This document shows positions 1 to 6,275 of a stretch of 11,232 bases of DNA, in pieces. Source of the stretch: an uncultured Dorea sp. (lineage in GTDB: Bacteria; Bacillota; Clostridia; Lachnospirales; Lachnospiraceae); NCBI GenBank assembly GCA_910587575.1, contig CAJULU010000077.1, forward strand, positions 2,076 through 13,307. Direction: 5' to 3'. The position numbers and the translations under genes were made by a program. Under the pieces are notes generated by a model. The model made no database searches. It was not told where the DNA came from and saw only the letters and a list, made by a program, of their open reading frames with translations. Every line of letters begins with the position of its first letter. Positions within the stretch are counted from its first letter, which is position 1.

Positions 1-328
1 GGCAGGATTTCAGTTCTTCATACGTCAGATTCTCCACGGTGTCAGAAAGTCCGCAGATCCGCTCCAGCGTGTCGTCATGAAAGACCACAAGCTGGCCGTC
101 CCGGGTCAAATGCAGGTCAATCTCAATCCCATAGCCGTTTTTCAGTGCGGCACGGAAAGCCGCCATAGAGTTTTCCGGGATTCCCTTTTCGATACAATGG
201 TAGCCCCGGTGGGCAAACATGGTGTGCCGGAACCTGCGCATATCTTTCCTGCGGGTAAAACGGGGAGAGATGGCAAATAGATATAATACAATGAATAAAG
301 CAGTGATTATAAATAAAATTGTCCGCAT
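1..328 (-). CDS. Glycerophosphodiester phosphodiesterase, N-terminal part (runs off left edge)
   Basis: Reading leftward from an ATG at 326-328, the frame stays open to the window edge and gives about 109 residues. A hydrophobic segment (residues about 4-20, MRTILFIITALFIVLYLF) is followed by a basic stretch, which suggests a membrane anchor or uncleaved signal with the enzyme outside the cell. The GDPD start motif follows: FAHRG (His-Arg-Gly), then GIPENS, then EIDLHLTRDGQLVVFHDDTL. This supplies the catalytic His, the metal-binding Glu and Asp, and the second His of the family. The family hydrolyses glycerophosphodiesters to glycerol-3-phosphate and an alcohol. A GAGGAA ribosome binding site lies 6 nt upstream of the start. 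The gene lies 74 nt downstream of the lipid kinase on the same strand with no strong terminator between, so the two are probably cotranscribed. The C-terminal half lies outside the window. Confidence 0.93.
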   Translation of the reverse strand, partial: MRTILFIITALFIVLYLFAISPRFTRRKDMRRFRHTMFAHRGYHCIEKGIPENSMAAFRAALKNGYGIEIDLHLTRDGQLVVFHDDTLERICGLSDTVENLTYEELKSC

Positions 329-402
329 AAGATGTTCCTCAATATTACACTTTCTTTTGATTATCCGCCATTCTGAGGTGAAGTCCGGAAAAGTCCGGGA
401 TT

Positions 403-1335
403 CTAAGGGGCGGCAATGATCCGCAGTTTCCGGTCTTCCATCGACATAGAAGCATGGTGATTCCGAAAAACAGGTTCCCCGTCCGTATGCAGCGGAAGGG
501 AAGCACTGCTGGTAATCTCCATTTTCCGGCAGGTATAGGTATACACCCCACGAAAACGGGTATGCCATCCCTTATATGCCGTGGGAAGCAGGGTAAGAAT
601 CTTAAGCCGGGACAGCCCCGAGATTACGATTACATTCAGAAGCCCGTCCTGGCAGTCGGCATCCGGACAGAATTGAAATCCGCCGCCCTCAAAGGGCAGA
701 TTCATAGCCGTGGCGAAATATGCCTTCTGAAAAGTCAGCCTGCGGCAGCCGTCCAGCGTTACCGTGATCTGTCCGGGGGTTAAGGTGAGAATCTGGCGCA
801 GTGCAATCCCCACATAGGTCAGTTTCCCTAAGTGCAGCGCATTTAGCAGTGGTTTTATGGGGGAAATCATGGCTTCGTGGCAGATACCCGCATCGAATCC
901 CATCCCGGAACTCACGGCAAAACGCCGTTTCTTTCCATCATAAGTAAGAACCCCTACATTAACAGAACGGCAGCGGGACGGTGCGAGGATATTGTCAAGC
1001 GCCTGGACCGGATCTCTGGGGAGATGAAGGCTGCGGGCGAAGTCATTGCTGGATCCGGTGGGGATATATCCAAGAGTGACCCTGGACAGATCCGAAATAC
1101 CATTGACCACTTCATTGACCGTTCCGTCTCCGCCCAGAACGACAATCGTGTGGCGGCAATCATCAGCGGTGAGATCACGGACAATCCTGGTGGCATGCTG
1201 CCGGTATTTTGTCTGGAATACCTGGTAGCTGATCTTCCTCTGCTGCAGGACTGGTTCTACCTGGTTCCACAGTCTGCGCCCCATCCCGGAACGGGCGTTG
1301 GGGTTGACGATGAATGTGTAAGGAAAAGGATTCAT
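403..1335 (-). CDS. Diacylglycerol kinase family lipid kinase (YegS/BmrU-type)
   Basis: This is a 310-residue protein, the usual length for soluble bacterial lipid kinases of the DAGK catalytic-domain family. The N-terminus FIVNPNARSGMGR matches the family's opening strand and glycine turn. The nucleotide-binding motif GGDGT is at residues 68-72, followed by VNEVVNG, and the GSSNDFAR motif is at about 94-101. The C-terminal DGEPV segment also fits. Members phosphorylate diacylglycerol or related lipids to phosphatidic-acid-type products at the membrane face; the exact substrate cannot be read from sequence. I chose the ATG at 1333-1335 because AAGGAGG sits 5 nt upstream (1341-1347). An in-frame ATG 30 codons further up would put the predicted promoter (1417-1445) at and upstream of its start, and it lacks a good ribosome binding site. 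The GDPD gene follows, so the pair probably serves glycerolipid turnover or recycling. Confidence 0.93.
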   Translation of the reverse strand: MNPFPYTFIVNPNARSGMGRRLWNQVEPVLQQRKISYQVFQTKYRQHATRIVRDLTADDCRHTIVVLGGDGTVNEVVNGISDLSRVTLGYIPTGSSNDFARSLHLPRDPVQALDNILAPSRCRSVNVGVLTYDGKKRRFAVSSGMGFDAGICHEAMISPIKPLLNALHLGKLTYVGIALRQILTLTPGQITVTLDGCRRLTFQKAYFATAMNLPFEGGGFQFCPDADCQDGLLNVIVISGLSRLKILTLLPTAYKGWHTRFRGVYTYTCRKMEITSSASLPLHTDGEPVFRNHHASMSMEDRKLRIIAAP

Positions 1336-1416
1336 AAAAGCCTCCTTATAGATATAATCTATATATTGAAAAGTTATATTATAATTAATGATTGGATTTA
1401 TTGGAAAGGCAGAGTT

Positions 1417-1445
1417 ATAATACACTTACAAGATATTATTGTAAA
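1417..1445 (-). promoter_or_regulatory. Predicted SigA-type promoter for the lipid kinase / GDPD unit
   Basis: On the minus strand, TTTACA (1440-1445) is separated by 17 nt from TATTAT (1417-1422). Transcription would start near 1410 and give a leader of about 75 nt before the lipid kinase ATG. The region is very A/T-rich, so other -10-like hexamers exist nearby and the assignment is moderate. Confidence 0.5.
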
Positions 1446-1470
1446 TGGTTTCACTACCATATTCCCTTCT

Positions 1471-1507
1471 AAAAAATCCTTTGAGTCCGCTTGCTCGAAG
1501 GATTTTT
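1471..1507 (-). terminator. Intrinsic terminator behind the TetR gene (bidirectional shape)
   Basis: AAAAATCCTT (1472-1481) pairs perfectly with AAGGATTTTT (1498-1507). The stem extends through a T-G pair and GAG/CTC to a loop at 1486-1493, for about 14 bp. The A and T runs flanking it give a U-tract on either strand. It lies 37 nt past the TetR stop codon and upstream of the lipid kinase promoter, so it separates the two minus-strand units. Confidence 0.8.
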
Positions 1508-1543
1508 GCTTCGCCGGAAACACGGCGGTGTTGCAGAACAGCT

Positions 1544-2146
1544 TCAGAACAGCCCGTTCAGATATATTTCCAGTGAACGCCGCATATTCCCTTCAAAATC
1601 AGTCTCGCCGCCTTTCAGACACCATTCAAACACATTCCCGATCACGATCATCCGGATATCTGTTGCGATATCTTCCAGGCTGGCTGCCGGGGATACGACT
1701 CCTGCGTCAATGGCTTTCCGAAGATAATCGGACACCGTAACAATGGGGTAGGGACGTTTGGTCCAGATCAGCGGATTCAGGGACTGGTTCTTAGGCGTAT
1801 AATAATTCGCCATGAATTCCACCCCCAGATTCTGACAGTAATGCACATAATTCAGATATACATAAATAATGGCCTGTCTGGCCTCGTCCGGGGTAGCGGG
1901 CATATCCAGAAGATCCGGGTTAATGCCGGGCTGTTCTTCTATGTAATAAGAAAGAAGGTCATCCTTGGTCTTGAAATGATGATAAAAACTACCGTTTGAG
2001 ACGCCCGCTTCTTCACAGATATTCTTAATGGACAGTTGTTCGTAGCCTTTTTTCTGTAAAATATGCTTTGCTGCACGGAAGATCTTGGCCTTCGTCTCCT
2101 GTGATTTTAACTGCTGTCTGGATAACTCTTGTGCTTCCTGATTCAT
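1544..2146 (-). CDS. TetR/AcrR family transcriptional regulator
   Basis: This 200-residue protein has the typical TetR length. The N-terminal DNA-binding domain spans residues about 17-65: KAKIFRAAKHILQKKGYEQ, then the helix-turn-helix SIKNICEEAGVSNGSFYHHF, ending with KTKDDLL. The FYHHF recognition-helix end is diagnostic for the family. The rest (about 70-200) is the variable ligand-binding and dimerisation domain, so the inducer cannot be predicted. The ATG is preceded by AAGGAG (2155-2160) at 8 nt spacing. The gene is divergent from the yitT-like gene and shares with it a 200-bp intergenic region containing a palindrome between the two promoters (2245-2260), so auto-repression and control of the neighbour are likely, but inferred. 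A terminator hairpin follows the stop codon. Confidence 0.95.
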   Translation of the reverse strand: MNQEAQELSRQQLKSQETKAKIFRAAKHILQKKGYEQLSIKNICEEAGVSNGSFYHHFKTKDDLLSYYIEEQPGINPDLLDMPATPDEARQAIIYVYLNYVHYCQNLGVEFMANYYTPKNQSLNPLIWTKRPYPIVTVSDYLRKAIDAGVVSPAASLEDIATDIRMIVIGNVFEWCLKGGETDFEGNMRRSLEIYLNGLF

Positions 2147-2211
2147 GTGTTAAACTCCTTGAGAAATGATCTTTTTATTATCGTCAGTCATCTTTAAATT
2201 TCCTCAGTGCA

Positions 2212-2240
2212 ATTATAGCATAGAGATATCTGATTTTCAA
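2212..2240 (-). promoter_or_regulatory. Promoter of the TetR gene (extended -10)
   Basis: On the minus strand TTGAAA (2235-2240) and TATAAT (2212-2217) are separated by exactly 17 nt, and the -10 box is preceded by TGC, an extended -10 element. The expected start is near 2205, about 60 nt before the TetR ATG. Confidence 0.8.
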
Positions 2241-2244
2241 GAAA

Positions 2245-2260
2245 ACAGAGTGAACTCTGT
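2245..2260. promoter_or_regulatory. Candidate TetR operator palindrome
   Basis: ACAGAGT-GA-ACTCTGT is a perfect 7-2-7 inverted repeat. It sits 4 bp upstream of the TetR gene's -35 box and 13 bp upstream of the divergent gene's -35 box. Perfect palindromes of about this size between divergent promoters are the usual TetR-family operator arrangement. Function is inferred. Confidence 0.6.
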
Positions 2261-2273
2261 ATGGAGTATTTCA

Positions 2274-2302
2274 TTGCAGACTGGACAGGGATCAGGTATA
2301 AT
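2274..2302 (+). promoter_or_regulatory. Promoter of the YitT-family gene
   Basis: TTGCAG (2274-2279), a 17-nt spacer and a perfect TATAAT (2297-2302). The start would be near 2309, giving a leader of about 35 nt. Confidence 0.75.
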
Positions 2303-2343
2303 AATATTGTTTTTAATATTTTGAGAAAGGTTGTAGAAGCGGT

Positions 2344-3219
2344 ATGAAACAAAGTGGGAAAAAAAATCTGGAAACAGTAGTCTGCGTGCTGCTGGGTAAT
2401 GTGATTCTGGCTGTTGCCGTGGCTGCCTTCGTGGTACCCCATGGAATTATTATGGGCGGAGCTACGGGTGTTGCCCTGACGATCAATCATTATGTGAATG
2501 GGAATCTGTCTGTGATCATCTTTATCGTTAATATTCTGCTGTTTATATTAGGGACGATTGTGCTGGGAAAGAAATTTGCACTGACAACGCTGATCAGTAC
2601 GATTGTATATCCGGTTTTTCTTTCCATCGTCCAGGCAATTCCGGGAATTACAAGACTAACGGACAATATCATGCTTGCGTCCTTGTACGGCGGAGCTCTC
2701 CTGGGGCTTGGAATCGGCCTGGTGGTACGGGTGGGAGCCTCCACGGGCGGGACGGATATCCTTGCACTGGTCCTCCACAAATGGTTCCATATTTCTCTGG
2801 CAGTATTCATGTATATTGTGGACTTTACCGTGCTTGTGTGGCAGGCGTTCTTTTCCACCTCAGAGCAGATTCTGTATGGTATCCTGGTGCTGGTTGTGAC
2901 CACCATGATGATGAACCGGGTGGTACTGATGGGACAGTCGCAGATTCAGCTGTTTATCATAACGGACAAGTATGAGGAAGTAAAAGAGAAGGTATTGAAA
3001 GAGATTGACGCAGGAGTTACCATGGTCCATATAGAGACCGGATACGGTGCGAAGCAGCAGAAAGGCGTACTGTGCGTGATTCCGAACCGGAAGCTGTATT
3101 CCATTAACCAGACGGTCCAGATGGTGGACCCCAAGGCATTTATCACGATCACGCAGATTAATGAAGTGCGGGGACGCGGATTTACTTTGGAGAGGGAGAT
3201 CGGAATATCAGAGAGATAA
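2344..3219 (+). CDS. YitT family membrane protein (DUF161 plus C-terminal DUF2179)
   Basis: This 291-residue protein is of normal length for the YitT family. About six hydrophobic segments cover residues 10-200, including NVILAVAVAAFVVPHGIIMGG, the family-typical 'ATGVAL' region, VIIFIVNILLFILGTIVLG, and GALLGLGIGLVVRVGASTGGTD. The GASTGGTDI motif is strongly characteristic. A soluble C-terminal domain (about 210-285; TMVHIETGYG, KQQKGVLCVI, DPKAFITI, NEVRGRGF) matches DUF2179. The family is membrane-bound and of no settled biochemical role; transport has been suggested but not shown. The start codon has only a weak upstream GAGAAAGG at 13 nt, so the exact start is less certain than the gene. 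A terminator hairpin follows directly. The divergent TetR regulator is the likely controller. Confidence 0.93.
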   Translation: MKQSGKKNLETVVCVLLGNVILAVAVAAFVVPHGIIMGGATGVALTINHYVNGNLSVIIFIVNILLFILGTIVLGKKFALTTLISTIVYPVFLSIVQAIPGITRLTDNIMLASLYGGALLGLGIGLVVRVGASTGGTDILALVLHKWFHISLAVFMYIVDFTVLVWQAFFSTSEQILYGILVLVVTTMMMNRVVLMGQSQIQLFIITDKYEEVKEKVLKEIDAGVTMVHIETGYGAKQQKGVLCVIPNRKLYSINQTVQMVDPKAFITITQINEVRGRGFTLEREIGISER

Positions 3220-3225
3220 GAGAGG

Positions 3226-3271
3226 GCCGTCTGGAAAAGGCTGTAATGAGGCTTTTCCGGATGGCTTTTTT
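3226..3271 (+). terminator. Intrinsic terminator behind the YitT-family gene
   Basis: A stem of about 14 bp (3226-3239 with 3252-3265, including two G-U pairs; core GGAAAAG/CTTTTCC) is followed directly by six T residues at 3266-3271. It starts 7 nt past the stop codon. Confidence 0.9.
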
Positions 3272-3404
3272 GCTTTATAGGAAATTGCGAGTTTTTGTGA
3301 AGAAAAAAACATATGTTCAAATGTCGGAATATTCTGGAAACAATATCTTGCTGATAAAATACACAAATAAAAATAAAAAAGATGGAAAAATATAAAAAAA
3401 CATA

Positions 3405-3433
3405 TTGACAAAGCGGGAGAAGTGTGATATTTT
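3405..3433 (+). promoter_or_regulatory. Strong SigA-type promoter for an RNA with no evident gene
   Basis: A perfect TTGACA (3405-3410), a 17-nt spacer and TATTTT (3428-3433) preceded by TGA, an extended -10. Transcription is expected near 3440, just before the first strand of a long-range helix (3443-3450). The 130 bp between the preceding terminator and this promoter are A/T-rich and hold nothing I recognise. Confidence 0.75.
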
Positions 3434-3553
3434 ATATTTAACAAATAACAGAGCCGTATTTCAAGACAGACGCGAGCTGTAAGTCAACGGATGTTATTTA
3501 AGAATCAACACAAGTGTTGGAAGAAGATTCTTGAGAAAGAAGGCGCTTAAGTA

Positions 3554-3574
3554 TCAAGGGTCAAGAGTCAAGAG
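3554..3574 (+). repeat. Three tandem 7-bp units
   Basis: TCAAGGG, TCAAGAG and TCAAGAG follow each other without a gap. They lie in the putative structured RNA between its second and third helices. They are too few and too short to assign a role; replication slippage would explain them. Confidence 0.6.
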
Positions 3575-3727
3575 TTTATGAATAGGAGGTACGGACCACC
3601 AGAAGCTTAAACTATTTTCAGAATTCAATAATCAGACTACCAGAATCGGCGGGTGAATTGGTAAGAAAGCGAGAATCCTGAACCGACGGAGAAAGAGGTA
3701 AAAAGAATGATTGAAGGATCAGAGTAG

Positions 3728-3763
3728 AGGCGGATATCAATGAAGAGATTGATATCCGTCTTT
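3728..3763 (+). terminator. 14-bp hairpin, probable terminator of the putative RNA
   Basis: 3728-3741 pairs with 3748-3761 (core GGATATCAAT / ATTGATATCC, one G-U pair), with a GAAGAG loop. Only a short CTTT tract follows, so as a terminator it is good in its stem but weak in its U-run. It overlaps the ATG at 3740 of the downstream remnant, which argues against that ATG being a real start. Confidence 0.65.
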
Positions 3764-4256
3764 ACACGTGTTTCTGTTCAGTTTTTGAGTTCATTGCTGT
3801 TGCTTGGACGGACATTGCGCTGTGAGTATTTTGTCCTGAGCCTGGATTTTCAGAGGATAGGCAGTGCAAGTTTTAAAACGGAGGAAAGGTTCGTAAAAGC
3901 TTTCTGCCGCCAGCTTAAAAAGAAGGGACTTAAGGCGGGTATGCCGGATTCGGTTTTGAATGAAGTGGATCCGGATTATAAAACGTTTCAGTCTGTGATA
4001 CTTGCCGGCGTGACTGACATTAAAAATCTAAAGCGCAGATTACAGCCCAATGAGGAACACAAATTCAATAGTCCATGGAATATTGCGGCTGATTTTAATG
4101 TGGATATGAGTTTGTCGGCTGATGGGATTGCAGGGATTGCTTGATGAATATGAAAAAGACCGCCATACGGGAATGGACACTGCCCTCATTGCGCAGGAAA
4201 TTTATAATTTCACGAACGGATACCCATTTCTTGTGTGGAGAAATGGGGGATTGTAA
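3740..4256 (+). pseudogene. Decayed AAA-ATPase_like gene (internal deletion and frameshift)
   Basis: From about 3800 the frame encodes family-typical text: EYFVLSLDFQRIGSASF, then FVKAFCRQL and GMPDSVLNE, then TFQSVILAGVTDIKNLKRR, then HKFNSPWNIAADFNVDMSL. I recognise this as the AAA-ATPase_like family (often paired with a PD-(D/E)XK-type C-terminal domain) common in gut Bacillota and Bacteroidota. The N-terminal P-loop section is missing. The Walker B section expected between the PDSVLNE and TFQSVILAG blocks is also gone. At about 4136-4140 a one-base shift ends the frame (IAGIA, stop), while the next frame continues with LDEYEKDRHTGMD, then ALIAQEIYNFTNGYPFLV, up to a stop at 4254-4256. The C-terminal nuclease-like domain is absent. 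The coordinates start at an ATG that lies within the terminator hairpin and is unlikely to be a true start. The gene is non-functional. Confidence 0.8.
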
Positions 4257-4320
4257 ATATTGGCGGCAGGTGCGGCGCTGTGCCGGAGCACGGTCTGATC
4301 GGGGCGCTGCTTGCAGAAAG

Positions 4321-4560
4321 AACCCAGGCAATGCCGGGCAGATGTATCTGCCCTACGTGGGGAAGAAGATCACAAAGCTTCTGTCTATGAAGGAAGACAT
4401 GAATTTTGAGATTTACTGGGACGGAGCCTGCAGTGCGGATAAGATCAGAGAGTTTGCACCCAAGGGAGTGAGGGGATTCGTACTGGGCACCACACTGCTG
4501 TTTGGCAAGGAACAGACGTATGGGGAAACGCTTCGCAATATCCGGGAACTGCGGCTCTGA
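4321..4560 (+). pseudogene. C-terminal remnant of a ribulose-phosphate 3-epimerase-family enzyme
   Basis: The frame ending at 4560 encodes NPGNAGQMYLPYVGKKI, then FEIYWDGACSADKIREF, then VRGFVLGTTLLFG, then YGETLRNIREL. This matches the last third of ribulose-phosphate/allulose-6-phosphate 3-epimerases: the DPGxxGQ loop, the strand ending in a metal/substrate Asp-Gly (usually VDGG, here WDGA), and the final phosphate-binding VxGxxLF segment. Only about 80 of the usual 220 residues remain. The N-terminal barrel strands and their catalytic residues are missing, and the open frame upstream does not look like the family. It directly abuts the AAA-ATPase remnant, so the junction at 4256-4320 marks a deletion or recombination. 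The Asp of DPG reads as Asn, further support for decay or for the join lying just there. Confidence 0.72.
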
Positions 4561-4585
4561 AACCGGGAAGGTTATTCAAAGTTCC

Positions 4586-4903
4586 TTATATCAGATACGT
4601 CGCCGCTGCTTCGCAGACAAACACGACCATACAGCACAGTGCGGCAATCCCCATCATATTGACGCCCCGCCATGCGGCGGCGATTCCCGTAACCAGCGCC
4701 AGAATCCCTGCAAGAGGAATCTGCGGGGCGGTGATGATGGCCGGGAATGTCATGACTGCAAGTGTCACGTAAGGCACATAGTAGAGAAATGACCGGATCA
4801 GAGGGTTTTTGATCTTCCCGCGGATCAGAGTCAGCGGAAGCACGCGGATCAGGCAGGATACTGCCGCCGCCACCAGTATGTAGATATAAATATTATGTAT
4901 CAT
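4586..4903 (-). CDS. azlD: AzlD family branched-chain amino acid transport protein
   Basis: This is a 105-residue, highly hydrophobic protein with about four membrane segments (residues about 4-20, 38-58, 62-80 and 84-103). The SCLIRVLPLTLI motif near the N-terminus and the YYVPYVTLAVMTFPAII stretch are characteristic of AzlD. It is the small partner of AzlC; together they form a membrane exporter for branched-chain amino acids, known from azaleucine resistance in Bacillus subtilis. Its ATG overlaps the AzlC stop codon as ATGA (4900-4903), so translation is probably coupled. An AAGGGGG sequence lies upstream. No clear terminator is visible between its stop and the convergent epimerase remnant 25 nt away. 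Confidence 0.93.
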   Translation of the reverse strand: MIHNIYIYILVAAAVSCLIRVLPLTLIRGKIKNPLIRSFLYYVPYVTLAVMTFPAIITAPQIPLAGILALVTGIAAAWRGVNMMGIAALCCMVVFVCEAAATYLI

Positions 4904-5682
4904 CTATATGCCCCCTTGTCTGAGTCTGTATCTTTGTCCTTGGCCGGATCATGGCCTTCCTCATCCTTTACCGGAAACAGTACGGCGGCAATTCCGGCGA
5001 TGATTACGGTCAGAAGACTAATCTTCATGCTGTCGGACATCCGGTCAAACAGAGAAATCCTGGATACGGTAAAGCTTGCCAGAAAACTGACGGTCACCAC
5101 AATCCCCACAACCCGGTCTTTCCGGGAGGCCGGGATGATGATTGCAATGAACATACCGTATAAAGCAACGCTTAAGGCGCTGACTATGGAAGCAGGCAGG
5201 ACGTTTCCTGCTACAATCCCCAGGGCAGTGCCCATCGACCAGCCAGGCAGGGCAATGGCCATGGCGCCATAGTTATAGTATGGGTTCAGAGCGCCGGTTC
5301 TGCCGATACTGATTCCGAAGATCTCGTCTGTGATTCCAAAGCCCACCAGCAGCCGGTGGGCAAAAGGGGTATCTGCATCGAATTTCTGGCTCAATGCGCA
5401 GCTCATGAGCAGATACCGTATATTGGTAACCAGGATGACAAATGCCATCTCGATATAAGGAGCGTTCGCCATAATGACGGTAAATTCCGCATATTCTCCC
5501 GCAGAGGCATGGTTCAGCATACTGGAGAGAAAACCCTGGAAAGGATTCAGGCCGGCTTTCTTCGCCACGATTCCAAGGGAAAATGCGACCGCAAAGTAAC
5601 CCAGGGCGATGGGAATCCCATCCCGTACCCCATTCGTAAATGCATTCCTGTTTCGTTGATCTGCTGTTATTCCTGTATACAT
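4900..5682 (-). CDS. azlC: AzlC family branched-chain amino acid exporter, large subunit
   Basis: This 260-residue membrane protein carries family hallmarks: FTNGVRDGIPIALGYFAVAFSLG at the N-terminus (the AzlC/YgaZ opening), then GFLSSMLNHASAGEYAEF, then NIRYLLMSCALS and GFGITDEIFGIS. The remainder consists of further membrane segments. It ends in a charged tail (KDEEGHDPAKDKDTDSDKG) likely in the cytoplasm. With AzlD it is expected to export branched-chain amino acids or toxic analogues. The start overlaps the end of the YfcE-like gene by 16 nt and has AGGAAG just upstream, inside that gene. With the ATGA overlap to azlD, the three genes form one tightly packed unit. No Lrp-type regulator gene is visible nearby. 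Confidence 0.93.
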   Translation of the reverse strand: MYTGITADQRNRNAFTNGVRDGIPIALGYFAVAFSLGIVAKKAGLNPFQGFLSSMLNHASAGEYAEFTVIMANAPYIEMAFVILVTNIRYLLMSCALSQKFDADTPFAHRLLVGFGITDEIFGISIGRTGALNPYYNYGAMAIALPGWSMGTALGIVAGNVLPASIVSALSVALYGMFIAIIIPASRKDRVVGIVVTVSFLASFTVSRISLFDRMSDSMKISLLTVIIAGIAAVLFPVKDEEGHDPAKDKDTDSDKGAYR

Positions 5683-6236
5683 GATTCTTCCTGTCTTATG
5701 TCAAACTTCCGGTAAGCTGTTCCGCTTAAATTCTTCCAGGTAAATATCCCGTCTTCCAGTATCAGATAACTGTGGCTGCTTCCTTCTTTGGGAATGGAGA
5801 CAGAACCGGGATTCAGATAGTAACTGCCGCCGAATGCTTCCGCTGCCGGGATATGGGTATGGCCGTGAAGCAGGATGTCGCCTGCTTTCAGCATAGGCGG
5901 ACAGGCTGTGTTATGAATGTGTCCGTGTGTTGCGAAGATCATATGTCCCTGTTCGTACAGAATACAATAATCGGCAAGAATGGGGAATTCCAGTACCATC
6001 TGGTCAACGTCCGTGTCGCAGTTGCCCCGGACGCAGAGAATGTCTTCTTTCATCCCGTTCAGCAGTTCAACCACTTCTTTGGGCGCATAGCCGTCCGGCA
6101 GATCATTGCGGGGGCCGTGATAGAGGAGATCCCCAAGAAGAAGCATCTTATCCGGCTGTTCTGCATGATATTGATCTAAAAGCTGCCTTAAATAATAAGC
6201 GCTTCCGTGTATGTCAGATGCAATCATTATTTTCAT
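5667..6236 (-). CDS. yfcE: YfcE-type metallophosphoesterase (phosphodiesterase)
   Basis: This 189-residue protein belongs to the calcineurin-like phosphoesterase superfamily, YfcE/MJ0936 branch. The metal-binding motifs appear in order: SDIHG (D8, H10), LLGDLLYHGPRND (D36, H40), VRGNCD (N72), ATHGH (H104), LLHGHTHIP (H124, H126, H128) and NPGSVSIPK near the end. YfcE of E. coli is a dimanganese phosphodiesterase active on model substrates; its natural substrate is unknown. A GAGAGG ribosome binding site precedes the ATG at 8 nt. It is the first gene of the unit with azlC and azlD. The functional link to amino-acid export is unclear and may only reflect shared transcription. Confidence 0.94.
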   Translation of the reverse strand: MKIMIASDIHGSAYYLRQLLDQYHAEQPDKMLLLGDLLYHGPRNDLPDGYAPKEVVELLNGMKEDILCVRGNCDTDVDQMVLEFPILADYCILYEQGHMIFATHGHIHNTACPPMLKAGDILLHGHTHIPAAEAFGGSYYLNPGSVSIPKEGSSHSYLILEDGIFTWKNLSGTAYRKFDIRQEESCIQE

Positions 6237-6257
6237 ACTAATATCCTCTCTTTATCG

Positions 6258-6275
6258 AATGATTTGATTATAACA
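6258..6275 (-). promoter_or_regulatory. Extended -10 promoter of the yfcE-azlC-azlD unit
   Basis: On the minus strand TGT precedes a perfect TATAAT (6267-6272). No good -35 hexamer lies 17 nt upstream, as is allowed for extended -10 promoters. The start would be near 6260, about 24 nt before the ATG. Confidence 0.55.

Larger units (their letters stand above)
3440..3763 (+). ncRNA. Putative structured RNA or long leader, class not recognised
   Basis: Between the promoter and a terminal hairpin there is no convincing reading frame, but several complementary blocks appear in order. AAATAACA (3443-3450) pairs with TGTTATTT (3492-3499), enclosing CCGT/ACGG (3454-3457/3487-3490) and ACAG/CTGT (3466-3469/3477-3480). 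AAGAATC (3500-3506) pairs with GATTCTT (3526-3532) around CAACA/TGTTG. AGTTTA (3573-3578) pairs with TAAACT (3608-3613) around GGT/ACC capped by ACGG. TACCA/TGGTA (3638-3642/3659-3663) and ATCCT/AGGAT (3675-3679/3715-3719) are weaker possibilities. I looked for T-box, S-box, cobalamin, tmRNA, RNase P and 6S hallmarks and found none. It could be an independent small RNA, a riboswitch-like leader of the now-decayed gene behind it, or a chance collection of helices in A/T-rich DNA. Confidence 0.4.

Noticed and set aside
877..1740. Long plus-strand open frame of 287 codons antisense to the lipid kinase and TetR genes
   Set aside because: It runs antisense across two confidently assigned genes, a terminator and a promoter. 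Its translation has no recognisable motif and it lacks a ribosome binding site.
3451..3600. GAGCCGTAT at 3451 and GTACGG at 3589 suggested a group II intron domain V
   Set aside because: The two pieces are 130 nt apart rather than in one 34-nt hairpin, no reverse transcriptase is nearby, and no GTGCG-type intron start is visible.
3554..3610. TATCAAG and GGAGGTACGGACC looked briefly like S-box or T-box conserved sequence
   Set aside because: The diagnostic S-box block and the T-box GGTGG-ACCGCG element are absent, and no aminoacyl-tRNA synthetase or methionine/amino-acid gene follows.
4257..4320. Possible third gene fragment between the two remnants (frame reading IGGRCGAVPEHGLIGALL)
   Set aside because: Too short and not recognisable as any family; it may simply be out-of-frame remnant sequence at the junction.
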